Below are positions 1 through 5,730 of a DNA stretch of 6,398 nt, piece by piece. Position numbers and translations under genes: made by a program. Each line of letters starts with the position of its first letter. The stretch's first letter is position 1. A model generated the notes under the pieces. It made no database searches, was not told the DNA's origin, and saw only the letters and a program-made list of their open reading frames with translations. This stretch comes from an uncultured Clostridia bacterium. GTDB taxonomy: Bacteria; Bacillota; Clostridia; Christensenellales; CALWSW01. Where the stretch lies: positions 1-6,398 of the forward strand of contig CALNBC010000348.1 of NCBI GenBank assembly GCA_937874755.1, written 5' to 3'.

Positions 1-369
1 GCCCAGCGCGGGCACAGCGGCTACATGTTTCGCCAGGCCTGCGTGCAGGAGCTTAGCGCCGTTACCGGGGCGTGCATGATGGTGGAAAGGCGCAAATTCG
101 AAGCCGTTGGCGGGTTCGACGAGCGCTTTGTGCTCTGCGGCTCGGACGTTGAATTCTGCCTGCGATTGCTGCGCGCCGGTTTTCGAAACGTATATACGCC
201 CTACGCCTGCCTTAGGCATCTCGAAAGTGAGACGCGGCGGGATTCCCCCATACCCGAGGGCGACTTTGCGCTGAGCAGGGAGGCGTACGTGCGTTACCTC
301 GCCGCGGGCGACCCATACTACAGCACAAATTATGATTACCAAAGCCTGATTCCGAGGGTTAGACCATGA
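1..369 (+). CDS. Glycosyltransferase family 2, C-terminal part (5' end outside window)
   Basis: The reading frame is open from base 1 and ends at TGA 367-369, so about 122 C-terminal residues are visible. They read through a TGACMMVERRKFEAVGGFDE block, then SDVEFCLRLLRAG and a LRHLES segment. This is the typical second half of GT-A fold family 2 transferases of the rhamnosyl/O-antigen type: acceptor-side acidic GGFDE, a (E/S)DVEFCLR helix, and a metal- or phosphate-contacting His. The N-terminal nucleotide-sugar DXD part is missing from the window. Such enzymes move a sugar from a nucleotide donor onto a growing polysaccharide at the inner face of the membrane. The stop overlaps the next glycosyltransferase start as ATGA (366-369), implying translational coupling in one polysaccharide operon. 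The first ATG in the frame, at 25, is internal and not the true start. The sugar specificity cannot be read from this fragment. Confidence 0.85.
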   Translation, partial: AQRGHSGYMFRQACVQELSAVTGACMMVERRKFEAVGGFDERFVLCGSDVEFCLRLLRAGFRNVYTPYACLRHLESETRRDSPIPEGDFALSREAYVRYLAAGDPYYSTNYDYQSLIPRVRP

Positions 370-1541
370 AAGAGCTGCTTAAAAGGCTAACGAGAGATCC
401 ATCGGTGGAAAGGGCAAGGCATGAGATAGCCCTGTTGAACTGGTGCGACATTTCGGAACATGACCTGGTTCTTTCAAGAAAACTGCTTTTTGCTCCGGGC
501 GGTGGCAATAGGATACGCTGGTTGCTTTGCAGGTTCACCCACCCCTTTGGCGGCGTGTTCACCATACTTCGCATGGCGAGCATGCTGCAAAAGTACGGCT
601 TCGAATCGAAAATTGTCGTGTACGACGACCCCGCGTTCGACATTTCTCCCATGTGGGGACAGATACACAGGTACTTCCCCAACCTTACCAAGGAGGATTT
701 TCTTCCGCTTTCAGAAGACTGCGCTAAGTTGCCAGGAGCGGATATAGCTGTGGGCACGTTCTGGCCTTCGGCCTATCACCTGTTGAAGATGAGAGACATA
801 ACAAAAAAAGTCCTGCTGGTGCAGGATTACGAGCCGGCGTTTTATCCGGCGGGGACGGAGTATGCCCTGGCGGAAAACACCCTAAGGATGCCGTTTAACA
901 GGCTTTACAACACCCCGGGGCTGCTCACGTACATCGAACGAAATTACCCTGTGCCCGGCAAGTCGGCGTATTTTACCCCCGCCTGCGATGCACGCTATGC
1001 CTTTTGCCCTAAACCCCTCAAGCCACCGTATCGAGTGTTGTTCTATGCCCGACCGGACGCTCCCAGAAACGCCTTTGGCCTTTGCGTCGCCTTCGCGAGG
1101 ACGCTCAAGGCGAAATATGGGAATGATATAGAACTTGTCTGCGCGGGGGGGCGGCTTTCCCAAGGGGAAAAGGAGCTTTTTGGCGGCTGTTGCACGTTCG
1201 CCGGGGTCGTTCCGTACGAAGAATTGCCTGAATTTTATGGAGCATTTCACTTTCTAGTGAGCTTTATGCTGTCCAAGCACCCGTCCTATTTGCCCTTTGA
1301 GGCAATGGCGTGCGGCTGTGCCGCCATAGTAAATCAGAACGAGGCGAATTTGTGGCTGCTCAAGGACGGTGAAAACTGCCTTATGGCGCAAGCCGCCGTT
1401 CAGCCCATGATGGACGCCTTTGAACGGGGACTCGAGACGCAGACCTACCAGCGCATACTATCCGAGGGGTTGCGCACCGTGCGCTCGACCACTTGGGAAG
1501 GGGAGATGGAGAAAATCGCCGCTTTCTTCAAAAATCTTTGA
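366..1541 (+). CDS. WsaF-like glycosyltransferase (GT-B fold, probable rhamnosyltransferase type)
   Basis: The gene encodes 391 residues and starts at the ATG that overlaps the upstream stop. It resembles the WsaF family, named after the rhamnosyltransferase of the Geobacillus stearothermophilus S-layer glycan. Visible landmarks are HPFGGVFTILRMASML at residues 59-74 (N-terminal Rossmann domain, GG loop), VLLVQDYEPAFYPAG from residue 149, a domain boundary followed by RVLFYARPDAPRNAFGL, and the C-terminal donor-binding segment PFEAMACGCAAIVNQNEAN starting at P310. E312 and the later NE pair correspond to the nucleotide-sugar binding acidic residues of GT4-like enzymes. No signal peptide or membrane segment is apparent, so it probably acts in the cytoplasm on a lipid-linked or nascent glycan. 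With the upstream GT2 it suggests a cell-wall or S-layer polysaccharide locus. It is apparently the last gene of the operon, because the next gene converges on it. The family call is from remembered motifs; the rhamnose donor is inferred. Confidence 0.8.
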   Translation: MKELLKRLTRDPSVERARHEIALLNWCDISEHDLVLSRKLLFAPGGGNRIRWLLCRFTHPFGGVFTILRMASMLQKYGFESKIVVYDDPAFDISPMWGQIHRYFPNLTKEDFLPLSEDCAKLPGADIAVGTFWPSAYHLLKMRDITKKVLLVQDYEPAFYPAGTEYALAENTLRMPFNRLYNTPGLLTYIERNYPVPGKSAYFTPACDARYAFCPKPLKPPYRVLFYARPDAPRNAFGLCVAFARTLKAKYGNDIELVCAGGRLSQGEKELFGGCCTFAGVVPYEELPEFYGAFHFLVSFMLSKHPSYLPFEAMACGCAAIVNQNEANLWLLKDGENCLMAQAAVQPMMDAFERGLETQTYQRILSEGLRTVRSTTWEGEMEKIAAFFKNL

Positions 1542-2022
1542 CCCCCAAAGTGTCCGCGATAAGCCTTTCGATTGCGTAGGAGGTTTGCAGCCTTTTCTCT
1601 CTCGCCTCCCTGGCTTCTTCGGTTTTGCATTTCGCCAGCGACCATCTGAACCTCTCCTCAAGGGTGACGTTTTCTGTCTCCCTAATGCGCTTGTCAGCAT
1701 AAAAAAGCACCGCCGCTTCGTCCAGACCTTCCACATCGGGAAGGCGGTCGTGTGCGGCGACTATTTTTGCAAGCTCTTCGTAACCTTTTTCTGCGAGGTA
1801 ATCTCCGCCCAAGCGAGAGTGATTGGGTTCGGCTTTTTTGCAATCGTGCAAAAGCCCCGCGGCGTATACCGCGTCCTCGTCTATATTCACACCGGCGGCC
1901 TTTAGCCGCTTCGTTAGCGAACGCGCATAGGCGGCAACCGCCCTGCTGTGCAGAATTACCCTCTCGGGGGTCTGGCATTCAGCCAGCATGCGTTCGCATT
2001 CCGGTGTATTTGGTATTTTCAT
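1528..2022 (-). CDS. Small HD-domain (HDIG-type) phosphohydrolase
   Basis: The protein has 164 residues. The start is fixed by ATG at 2022-2020 with GGAG (2033-2030) seven bases upstream. The metal-binding HD signature is complete: H25, H59-D60 in GLLHDCKK, H68 in EPNHSRLGGDYL, H91 in VAAHDRLP, and D110 in LFYADKRI. This H...HD...H...D pattern predicts a metal-dependent phosphohydrolase in the cytoplasm. The EPNH...LGGDYL and LFYADK..R...TLEERF segments resemble the HD domains found free-standing or fused to molybdenum-cofactor nucleotidyltransferases in clostridia. They resemble the YqeK nucleotide hydrolases less closely. The substrate is unknown. The last 14 bases overlap the 3' end of the convergent glycosyltransferase. 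The gene is divergent from the LacI-type regulator and has its own extended -10 promoter. Confidence 0.8.
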   Translation of the reverse strand: MKIPNTPECERMLAECQTPERVILHSRAVAAYARSLTKRLKAAGVNIDEDAVYAAGLLHDCKKAEPNHSRLGGDYLAEKGYEELAKIVAAHDRLPDVEGLDEAAVLFYADKRIRETENVTLEERFRWSLAKCKTEEAREAREKRLQTSYAIERLIADTLGVKDF

Positions 2023-2046
2023 AGCAATTCTCCACTTTTTACTGTA

Positions 2047-2055
2047 ATTATACCA
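2047..2055 (-). promoter_or_regulatory. Extended -10 promoter of the HD-domain gene
   Basis: On the minus strand these bases read TGGTATAAT, a perfect TATAAT with the TGn extension. No good -35 is present 16-18 bases upstream, which fits an extended -10 promoter. Initiation about 7 bases downstream (near 2040) would give a short leader of about 18 bases that holds the Shine-Dalgarno of the HD gene. Confidence 0.55.
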
Positions 2056-2059
2056 TTGT

Positions 2060-2073
2060 GTGCAAAGTTGCGC
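2060..2073. promoter_or_regulatory. Imperfect palindrome, possible auxiliary operator
   Basis: The sequence GTGCAA-AG-TTGCGC is a 14-base dyad in which five of six arm positions pair. It lies just upstream of the HD gene's extended -10 and upstream of the LacI gene's -35. Its core (GCAAxGTTxC) resembles that of the palindrome at 2131-2148, and the two centres are 73 bases apart, close to seven helical turns. A second binding site for the LacI-type regulator is possible but unproven. Confidence 0.3.
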
Positions 2074-2090
2074 TTTACAAAACTAAATTA

Positions 2091-2119
2091 TTGACGATAT
2101 TTCGATAATGCATTATAAT
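2091..2119 (+). promoter_or_regulatory. Sigma-A promoter of the LacI-type regulator (and malQ)
   Basis: TTGACG at 2091-2096 is separated by exactly 17 bases from TATAAT at 2114-2119. This is one mismatch from the full vegetative consensus. The expected transcription start is near 2126, giving a leader of roughly 105 bases before the ATG at 2231. Because the promoter includes the ATG at 2108, that upstream ATG cannot be the regulator's translation start. Confidence 0.8.
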
Positions 2120-2130
2120 AATAAAAAAAT

Positions 2131-2148
2131 ACCGGCAACGTTTCCGGT
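2131..2148. promoter_or_regulatory. Probable LacI-family operator
   Basis: ACCGGCAACGTTTCCGGT is an 18-base inverted repeat with only one mismatched pair. It is centred on a CpG inside AACGTT. LacI-family proteins typically bind such even-length palindromes with a central CG, into which the hinge helices insert; MalR-type sites have the same core. It lies about 5-22 bases downstream of the predicted transcription start, where bound repressor would block the promoter. Autoregulation by the LacI-type protein encoded just downstream is inferred. The site lacks the spacing of a CcpA cre box. Confidence 0.7.
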
Positions 2149-2218
2149 AATTAGTACAGGCACTTCTTCTTTCTTATGCTATTCATGGTCATGGGCATAT
2201 CGTAACATACCGTCAGAA

Positions 2219-2224
2219 AAGGGG
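2219..2224 (+). promoter_or_regulatory. Ribosome binding site deciding the LacI-type regulator start
   Basis: AAGGGG lies six bases before the ATG at 2231. It selects this start over the in-frame ATG at 2108, which sits inside the promoter and has no ribosome binding site. The chosen start also puts the helix-turn-helix at the very N-terminus, as in all LacI-family proteins. Confidence 0.75.
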
Positions 2225-2230
2225 CTTATT

Positions 2231-3307
2231 ATGAAAGAGAAAGTGGATATCAAAAGCGTGGCGGCGTATTGCGGTGTAGCGATAAGCACCGTTTCCCGTG
2301 TTTTGAACAACAGACCGGATGTCAGCCAAAAAACGCGCGAAAACGTGTTCGCCGCAGTGCAAAAACTCGGTTATGTTCCGAACAACTCCGCGAGGAATCT
2401 GGCTAAAACAGGGTCGGACTGCGTCGTTATAATCGCCAGGGGAAGGGGAAATCCGTTTCTGGTAAGAATCATCTCCGCCGCCGAGGAGTGCATCCGCGAG
2501 AATGGCTGTTTTTCGGTTATTCGACCAATCGATTCCCAAGAGGACGAACTTCGAACCGCGTCGGTGCTGGTCGCGGAGAACAAACCTCTGGGCGTGCTGC
2601 TCGTGGGTGGAAGGTCGGATTATACTCAAGAGGATATCGACGTGTTGGGAGTTCCCTTTGTTTGCGTTTCGTTTACGAACGCCTTTGGAACACTAGATGA
2701 GCATGTCTGTTCTTCGGTTTCGATAGACGATGCGGCCGAAGCGCAGCGGGCGGTGACTCATTTAATCAAAAACGGGCACAGAAGCATCGCCACGCTGTTA
2801 GCAGTGGAGGAGGACAGGTCGATAAGTGACCTTAGAAAAGCGGGGTACTGTGCGGCGCTTGTCGAGGCGGGTATCCCTATCGACGAGGGGCTTATTGAAT
2901 ACTGCGGCAGCTTCGATATGGAAGACGCACACGCCGCCGCGTTGCGGTTATTCGACAGAAGGCGGGATTTTACGGCGATTTTTGCGATAACCGACCTTTT
3001 TGCGGTCGCATCGATTAAAGCTGCGGCGGAAAGGGGCATAAAGGTGCCGGATGACCTCTCAATAATGGGGATGGACGGTCTGCCCTTCACGCGTTATACA
3101 CTCCCGGAACTGACAACGCTGGAGCAACCCGCCGAGCGCATGGGTGAGGAGAGTGCTCTTTTGCTCTTCTCCATGCTGAGGTCAAAGAACAACGCGCGGC
3201 ACCTTACCTTGCCTGCGAAGCTTCGGTATGGAGGAACCGTCAAAAGGTACAATCCACAGAAAACACAAGTAAAGGGGACAGTTCCGAACAAAAGCGGAAT
3301 TGCTTAG
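2231..3307 (+). CDS. LacI-family transcriptional regulator, probable maltodextrin operon repressor
   Basis: The protein has 358 residues from the ATG at 2231. The N-terminal helix-turn-helix reads VDIKSVAAYCGVAISTVSRV (residues 5-24), followed by LNNRPDVSQKTRENV. A hinge region with NNSARNLAKT follows at about residues 50-60. The remainder is a periplasmic-binding-protein-like sugar-sensing domain that includes a GVLLVGGRSD loop, a FAITDLFAVASIKAAAERG segment and MGMDGLPFTRYTLPELTTLEQP near the end. These are standard LacI/GalR features. A basic tail of about 20 residues extends slightly past the usual 330-345 length. Eight bases separate its TAG stop from malQ, so the two are probably co-transcribed and the effector is probably maltose or maltodextrin. 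A palindromic operator lies at its own promoter. The DNA-binding call is firm; the MalR role rests on context only. Confidence 0.88.
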   Translation: MKEKVDIKSVAAYCGVAISTVSRVLNNRPDVSQKTRENVFAAVQKLGYVPNNSARNLAKTGSDCVVIIARGRGNPFLVRIISAAEECIRENGCFSVIRPIDSQEDELRTASVLVAENKPLGVLLVGGRSDYTQEDIDVLGVPFVCVSFTNAFGTLDEHVCSSVSIDDAAEAQRAVTHLIKNGHRSIATLLAVEEDRSISDLRKAGYCAALVEAGIPIDEGLIEYCGSFDMEDAHAAALRLFDRRRDFTAIFAITDLFAVASIKAAAERGIKVPDDLSIMGMDGLPFTRYTLPELTTLEQPAERMGEESALLLFSMLRSKNNARHLTLPAKLRYGGTVKRYNPQKTQVKGTVPNKSGIA

Positions 3308-3315
3308 GTGGTCAA

Positions 3316-4785
3316 ATGCAGCGAAGCAGCGGAATAATAATGCACATTTCGTCCTTGCCCTCCCCGTACGGGATAGGCACATTGGGGGAAGCGGCCTTCG
3401 ACTTTGCGGATTTTCTCGCCGCGTCCGGTCAGAAGTACTGGCAGGTGCTGCCGGTGGGACCGACGGGCTACGGCGATTCGCCTTATCAGTGCTTTTCCTC
3501 CTTCGCGGGGAATCCCTATTTTTTAGACCTCGACAAGCTAAGAGAAGACGGGCTTTTGACCCGCGCAGAGATAGAATCTGTGGACTGGGGAACAGATGAA
3601 CAGCGCGTGGACTTTGGGAAGATTTACAATGGGCGCTTCCCGCTACTGGAAAAGGCGTTCTCACGATTTGAAAGAAACGAGGAGCTGGACGATTTTCTGT
3701 AAAGAAAGACATGGCTGTTCGACTATGCGCTCTTCATGGCCCTTAAGGATTATTTCGGCGGAAAAGCATGGATAGAATGGCCGGACGAGCAGATTCGTCT
3801 GAAAAAACCCGAATCGGTTGCAGAATACGCAAAGTTGCTCAAGGATAAGGTGCGTTTCCACTGCTTTATGCAATTTTTATTCCACGAACAGTGGAACGCG
3901 CTTAGGAAGTACGCCAAATCTATGGGAATAGGCATAATTGGTGACCTCCCCATTTACGTACCCCTGGATTCCGCAGATGTATGGGCTAACCCTTTGGCAT
4001 TTGCGCTGGATGAGGAGCGCAAACCCATAGATGTTGCGGGTGTGCCGCCGGACTATTTCAACGAGGACGGTCAACTCTGGGGCAACCCGCTTTACAATTG
4101 GGACTACCTTAAAAAGACTGGCTATTCCTGGTGGATGGAGCGCATTGCCGCGGCTGCGGACAGCTTCGATATTTTGCGACTGGACCACTTCCGCGGCTTT
4201 TGCGATTACTGGGCGGTTCCCTTCGGAGAAGAGACTGCAAGAAAAGGCGAGTGGAGAAAGGGGCCGGGGAAGGATTTCATCGACACTCTGAAACGCACTT
4301 TCCCAAATCTTTCGATAATCGCAGAGGACTTGGGTTATTTGACGCCGCAAGTCCACGAGCTGCGGGATTATTCGGGCTTCATGGGAATGAAGATATTGCA
4401 GTTCGCCTTCGACTCTCGGGAACCCTCGGATTACCTGCCCCACAACTACCCTAGGAACTGCGCCTGTTACACGGGCACCCACGACAATACCACCGCTGCT
4501 GCATGGTTCTGTGAGTGTTCTGAGGAAGATAAGGAATACGCGACACGCTACCTCGGCTTGTCCGAAAAAGAGGGCTTCAACTGGGGGCTTACACGGGGCG
4601 GTATGGGCTCTGTGGCGGATCTTTTCGTCGCCCAGATGCAGGATTACCTCGATTTGGGCGCGCAAGCGCGGATGAACGTTCCCGGCAAAGGAACGGGCAA
4701 CTGGCAGTTTAGGGTAAAGCCCGGGGTATGTACACTACAGCTTGCCGAGCGCATTGCACAGCTGACCAAGCTGTTCGGCAGGTGA
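3316..4785 (+). pseudogene. malQ: 4-alpha-glucanotransferase (amylomaltase, GH77) interrupted by an in-frame stop
   Basis: Amylomaltase transfers alpha-1,4-glucan segments between maltodextrins and releases glucose; it acts in the cytoplasm. The frame from ATG 3316 (AGGTGG at 3306-3311 just upstream) begins RSSGIIMHISSLPSPYGIG, the normal GH77 start, with GPTGYGDSPYQ at 48-58. Counting through the interruption it spans 489 codons, a normal length for Gram-positive MalQ. All three catalytic acids are present at the expected spacing: nucleophile D290 in LRLDHFRGF, acid/base E337 in IIAEDLGY, and D390 in YTGTHDNTT. The end, LAERIAQLTKLFGR, is also typical. A TAA at 3700-3702 (codon 129) stops translation between DDFL and RKTWLFDYALFMALK with no frame change. 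The open pieces are 3316-3702 and, from the next in-frame ATG, 3736-4785. That ATG has no ribosome binding site and lies inside a conserved helix, so restart looks poor. A recent nonsense mutation or a sequence error both fit. Confidence 0.85.
3700..3702 (+). other. malQ: In-frame nonsense codon (TAA) in malQ
   Basis: The codon sits in the variable linker before the conserved WLxDYALFMALK segment, where homologues usually carry a charged or polar residue. A single change from GAA, CAA or AAA would create it. The frame is the same on both sides, which excludes an indel as the cause. The LeuA-like gene in this window ends in TAA, so TAA reassignment is unlikely. Confidence 0.85.
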
Positions 4786-4850
4786 TGAGGATTAACGCAT
4801 ACATCAAGGATACATTTAATGGTAAAGATGAATTTTATTATATGGAGTAC

Positions 4851-5279
4851 TCATCGTTGCGAGCAGAAAATAATCAGCGCGTCGTGCAGAAATTTCGCCC
4901 CACCCGGGCAAATCGCGTCATAATACTCGCGAAAGCGCGGATCCTCGACGTACATTTCGCCCAGGGCAAGATGCGCCTCCTTGGAATACATGCCATGCGG
5001 CCAGTACATGCAAAGCCACTTTTTGTGCAACTCGCAGACGCTTTGGGCAATATGGGAGGCGGGGTCGCCTGTTGCTGCGGCTTCCTTCAGACGACGCGCA
5101 AGATGCGCTTCAAGCTCCTGCACGTCCTTGTAGTCGCCCCCACCCATGGCGCGCATCTTTTCGTTTGAAGCATCCACGGCCTGCCCGCCGTATTTTTGCC
5201 GGACTTCCGCACCGTAACGCCTTTCGTTCTCCTCGATAAGATCGCGCTTGAAGCCTTCGAACTTTTCCTTGTCACTCAT
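4851..5279 (-). CDS. TipAS-type antibiotic-recognition domain protein (C-terminal piece of a split MerR-TipAS regulator)
   Basis: From the ATG at 5279 this encodes 142 residues beginning MSDKEKFEGFKRDLIEENE. It continues through ASHIAQSVCELHKKWLCMYW, GMYSKEAHLALGEMYVEDPRF and a FLHDALII end. This is the all-helical TipAS domain that binds thiopeptide and related drugs. The length matches the free TipAS protein of Streptomyces lividans (144 residues), which is made from an internal start within tipA. Here AAGGAGG (5287-5293) lies seven bases before the ATG, so independent translation is very plausible. The frame is open further upstream to 5357 and includes the coiled-coil linker ERIQRLIENIERTLSAQKGG, as expected if it was once joined to the MerR domain ending at 5350. 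Joining the two by skipping one base gives 253 residues, the length of TipAL. Which of its four cysteines, if any, reacts with a drug cannot be told. Confidence 0.8.
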   Translation of the reverse strand: MSDKEKFEGFKRDLIEENERRYGAEVRQKYGGQAVDASNEKMRAMGGGDYKDVQELEAHLARRLKEAAATGDPASHIAQSVCELHKKWLCMYWPHGMYSKEAHLALGEMYVEDPRFREYYDAICPGGAKFLHDALIIFCSQR

Positions 5280-5286
5280 AGTTTTT

Positions 5287-5293
5287 CCTCCTT
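5287..5293 (-). promoter_or_regulatory. Internal Shine-Dalgarno for the TipAS-type protein
   Basis: The minus strand reads AAGGAGG here, seven bases before ATG 5279. In the protein frame it lies in the codons for the QKGGKT linker. Its strength and spacing are optimal and support translation of the drug-binding domain apart from the MerR domain. Confidence 0.75.
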
Positions 5294-5349
5294 TTTGGGC
5301 TGACAATGTCCTTTCGATGTTCTCTATCAACCGTTGAATGCGCTCCTTT

Positions 5350-5613
5350 TCAGCTTGCTAGAAGCTGCTCCGCAAGAGCGCGCTCCCTGTCGTACTCCGG
5401 AGAGCTTATAAGCTTGGAAATCTCCTTTAGCGAAAAGCCCAGCTCGGTAAAAAATCGAATCTGCTGGAGGACGTCCACTTGGGTATCACCGTAGACCCTA
5501 TATCCATTTTGCTCGACGCGCAGGGGCTTTAGCAGCCCGATTTGGTCGTAATAGCGCAGCGTCCTGGGGCTGACTCCCGCGAGCTTTGCAAGACTGTTCA
5601 CAGTGTATTCCAT
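5350..5613 (-). CDS. MerR-family DNA-binding domain, truncated by a frame change (N-terminal piece of MerR-TipAS regulator)
   Basis: The piece has 87 residues from ATG 5613, with GAGGTG (5624-5619) upstream. The MerR winged helix-turn-helix is complete: YTVNSLAKLAGVSPRTLRYY (residues 3-22), then DQIGLLKP, the NGYRVYGDTQVDVLQQI wing, and FFTELGFSLKEISKLI. The frame ends at TGA 5352-5350, early in the dimerisation helix and before the TipAS ligand domain. The TipAS domain continues downstream in the frame one base on. MerR proteins bind as dimers through the long helix that follows this domain, and most of that helix is in the other frame, so this piece alone would dimerise poorly. The intact parent would be a drug-responsive activator of its own promoter, as TipA is. 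A real frameshift, a sequence error, or low-level +1 frameshifting at AGC-TGA could explain the split. Confidence 0.8.
   Translation of the reverse strand: MEYTVNSLAKLAGVSPRTLRYYDQIGLLKPLRVEQNGYRVYGDTQVDVLQQIRFFTELGFSLKEISKLISSPEYDRERALAEQLLAS
5351..5367. repeat. Perfect 6-base inverted repeat at the MerR/TipAS frame break
   Basis: CAGCTT and AAGCTG flank a 5-base loop (plus strand GCTAG). The MerR-frame stop TGA (5352-5350) overlaps one arm. The only place where the two frames can be joined, about 5353-5357, lies inside this hairpin. Such hairpins favour indels during replication or sequencing; a role in translation is possible but unsupported. Confidence 0.5.
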
Positions 5614-5631
5614 CTTCTCACCTCATAAAAG

Positions 5632-5662
5632 AGAATAAACCATTACGCAACGTCAATGTCAA
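5632..5662 (-). promoter_or_regulatory. MerR-type promoter with 19-base spacer driving the MerR-TipAS gene
   Basis: On the minus strand a perfect TTGACA (5662-5657) is followed after 19 bases by TATTCT (5637-5632), four of six to consensus. Overlong 19-base spacers are the hallmark of promoters that MerR-family activators untwist. The spacer holds ACGTTGCGT, an imperfect dyad placed where a MerR dimer would bind. Self-activation in response to drug, as at the tipA promoter, is inferred. A 17-base reading with TTTATT as -10 is also possible. Confidence 0.55.
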
Positions 5663-5673
5663 TACATAATTTT

Positions 5674-5696
5674 GCCGGGGAGGCGAACTCCCCGGC
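5674..5696 (-). terminator. GC-rich hairpin, possible terminator of the LeuA-like gene
   Basis: GCCGGGGA and TCCCCGGC pair perfectly over eight bases around a 7-base loop, about 35 bases after the LeuA-like stop codon and just before the MerR promoter. The bases following it on the minus strand are AAAATTATG rather than a T-run, so it is not a canonical intrinsic terminator. Its position between two same-strand genes still favours a role in ending or insulating transcription. Confidence 0.5.
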
Positions 5697-5730
5697 GTGT
5701 ATTTCGAACGGGCGATGCAAATGAGATACT

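Noticed and set aside
2112..2117. A TATAAT on the minus strand overlapping the regulator's own -10, as another promoter for the HD gene.
   Set aside because: It arises from the symmetry of the AT-rich stretch, has no suitable -35, and lies about 90 bases farther from the HD gene than the extended -10 at 2047-2055.
2131..2148. The palindrome as a CcpA catabolite (cre) site.
   Set aside because: The spacing between the AA and the central CG does not fit the cre consensus, and the outer CCGG arms are unlike cre.
2176..2205. Nine-codon open frame (ATG 2176 to TAA 2203-2205) in the regulator's leader, as a possible attenuating leader peptide.
   Set aside because: No Shine-Dalgarno precedes it, its codons show no regulatory bias, and there is no terminator-antiterminator structure after it.
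2108..2230. A 41-codon N-terminal extension of the LacI-type regulator from the ATG at 2108.
   Set aside because: It starts within the promoter between -35 and -10, covers the operator, has no ribosome binding site, and would precede the helix-turn-helix that is always N-terminal in this family.
3700..3702. TAA read as a sense codon (genetic code change or programmed readthrough).
   Set aside because: The LeuA-like gene ends at TAA, no stimulatory structure is evident after the codon, and known single-codon recoding by Sec or Pyl uses TGA or TAG.
3877..4665. Minus-strand open frame of 262 codons opposite malQ.
   Set aside because: It is a shadow of the conserved GH77 coding frame and has no recognisable domain or start signal.
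4728..5168. Plus-strand open frame of 146 codons whose internal ATG (4785-4787) overlaps the malQ stop as TGATG; possible coupled gene or remnant.
   Set aside because: Most of it is antisense to the TipAS domain, the product matches no family I know, and there is no Shine-Dalgarno. Only 65 bases (4786-4850) are free of other genes.
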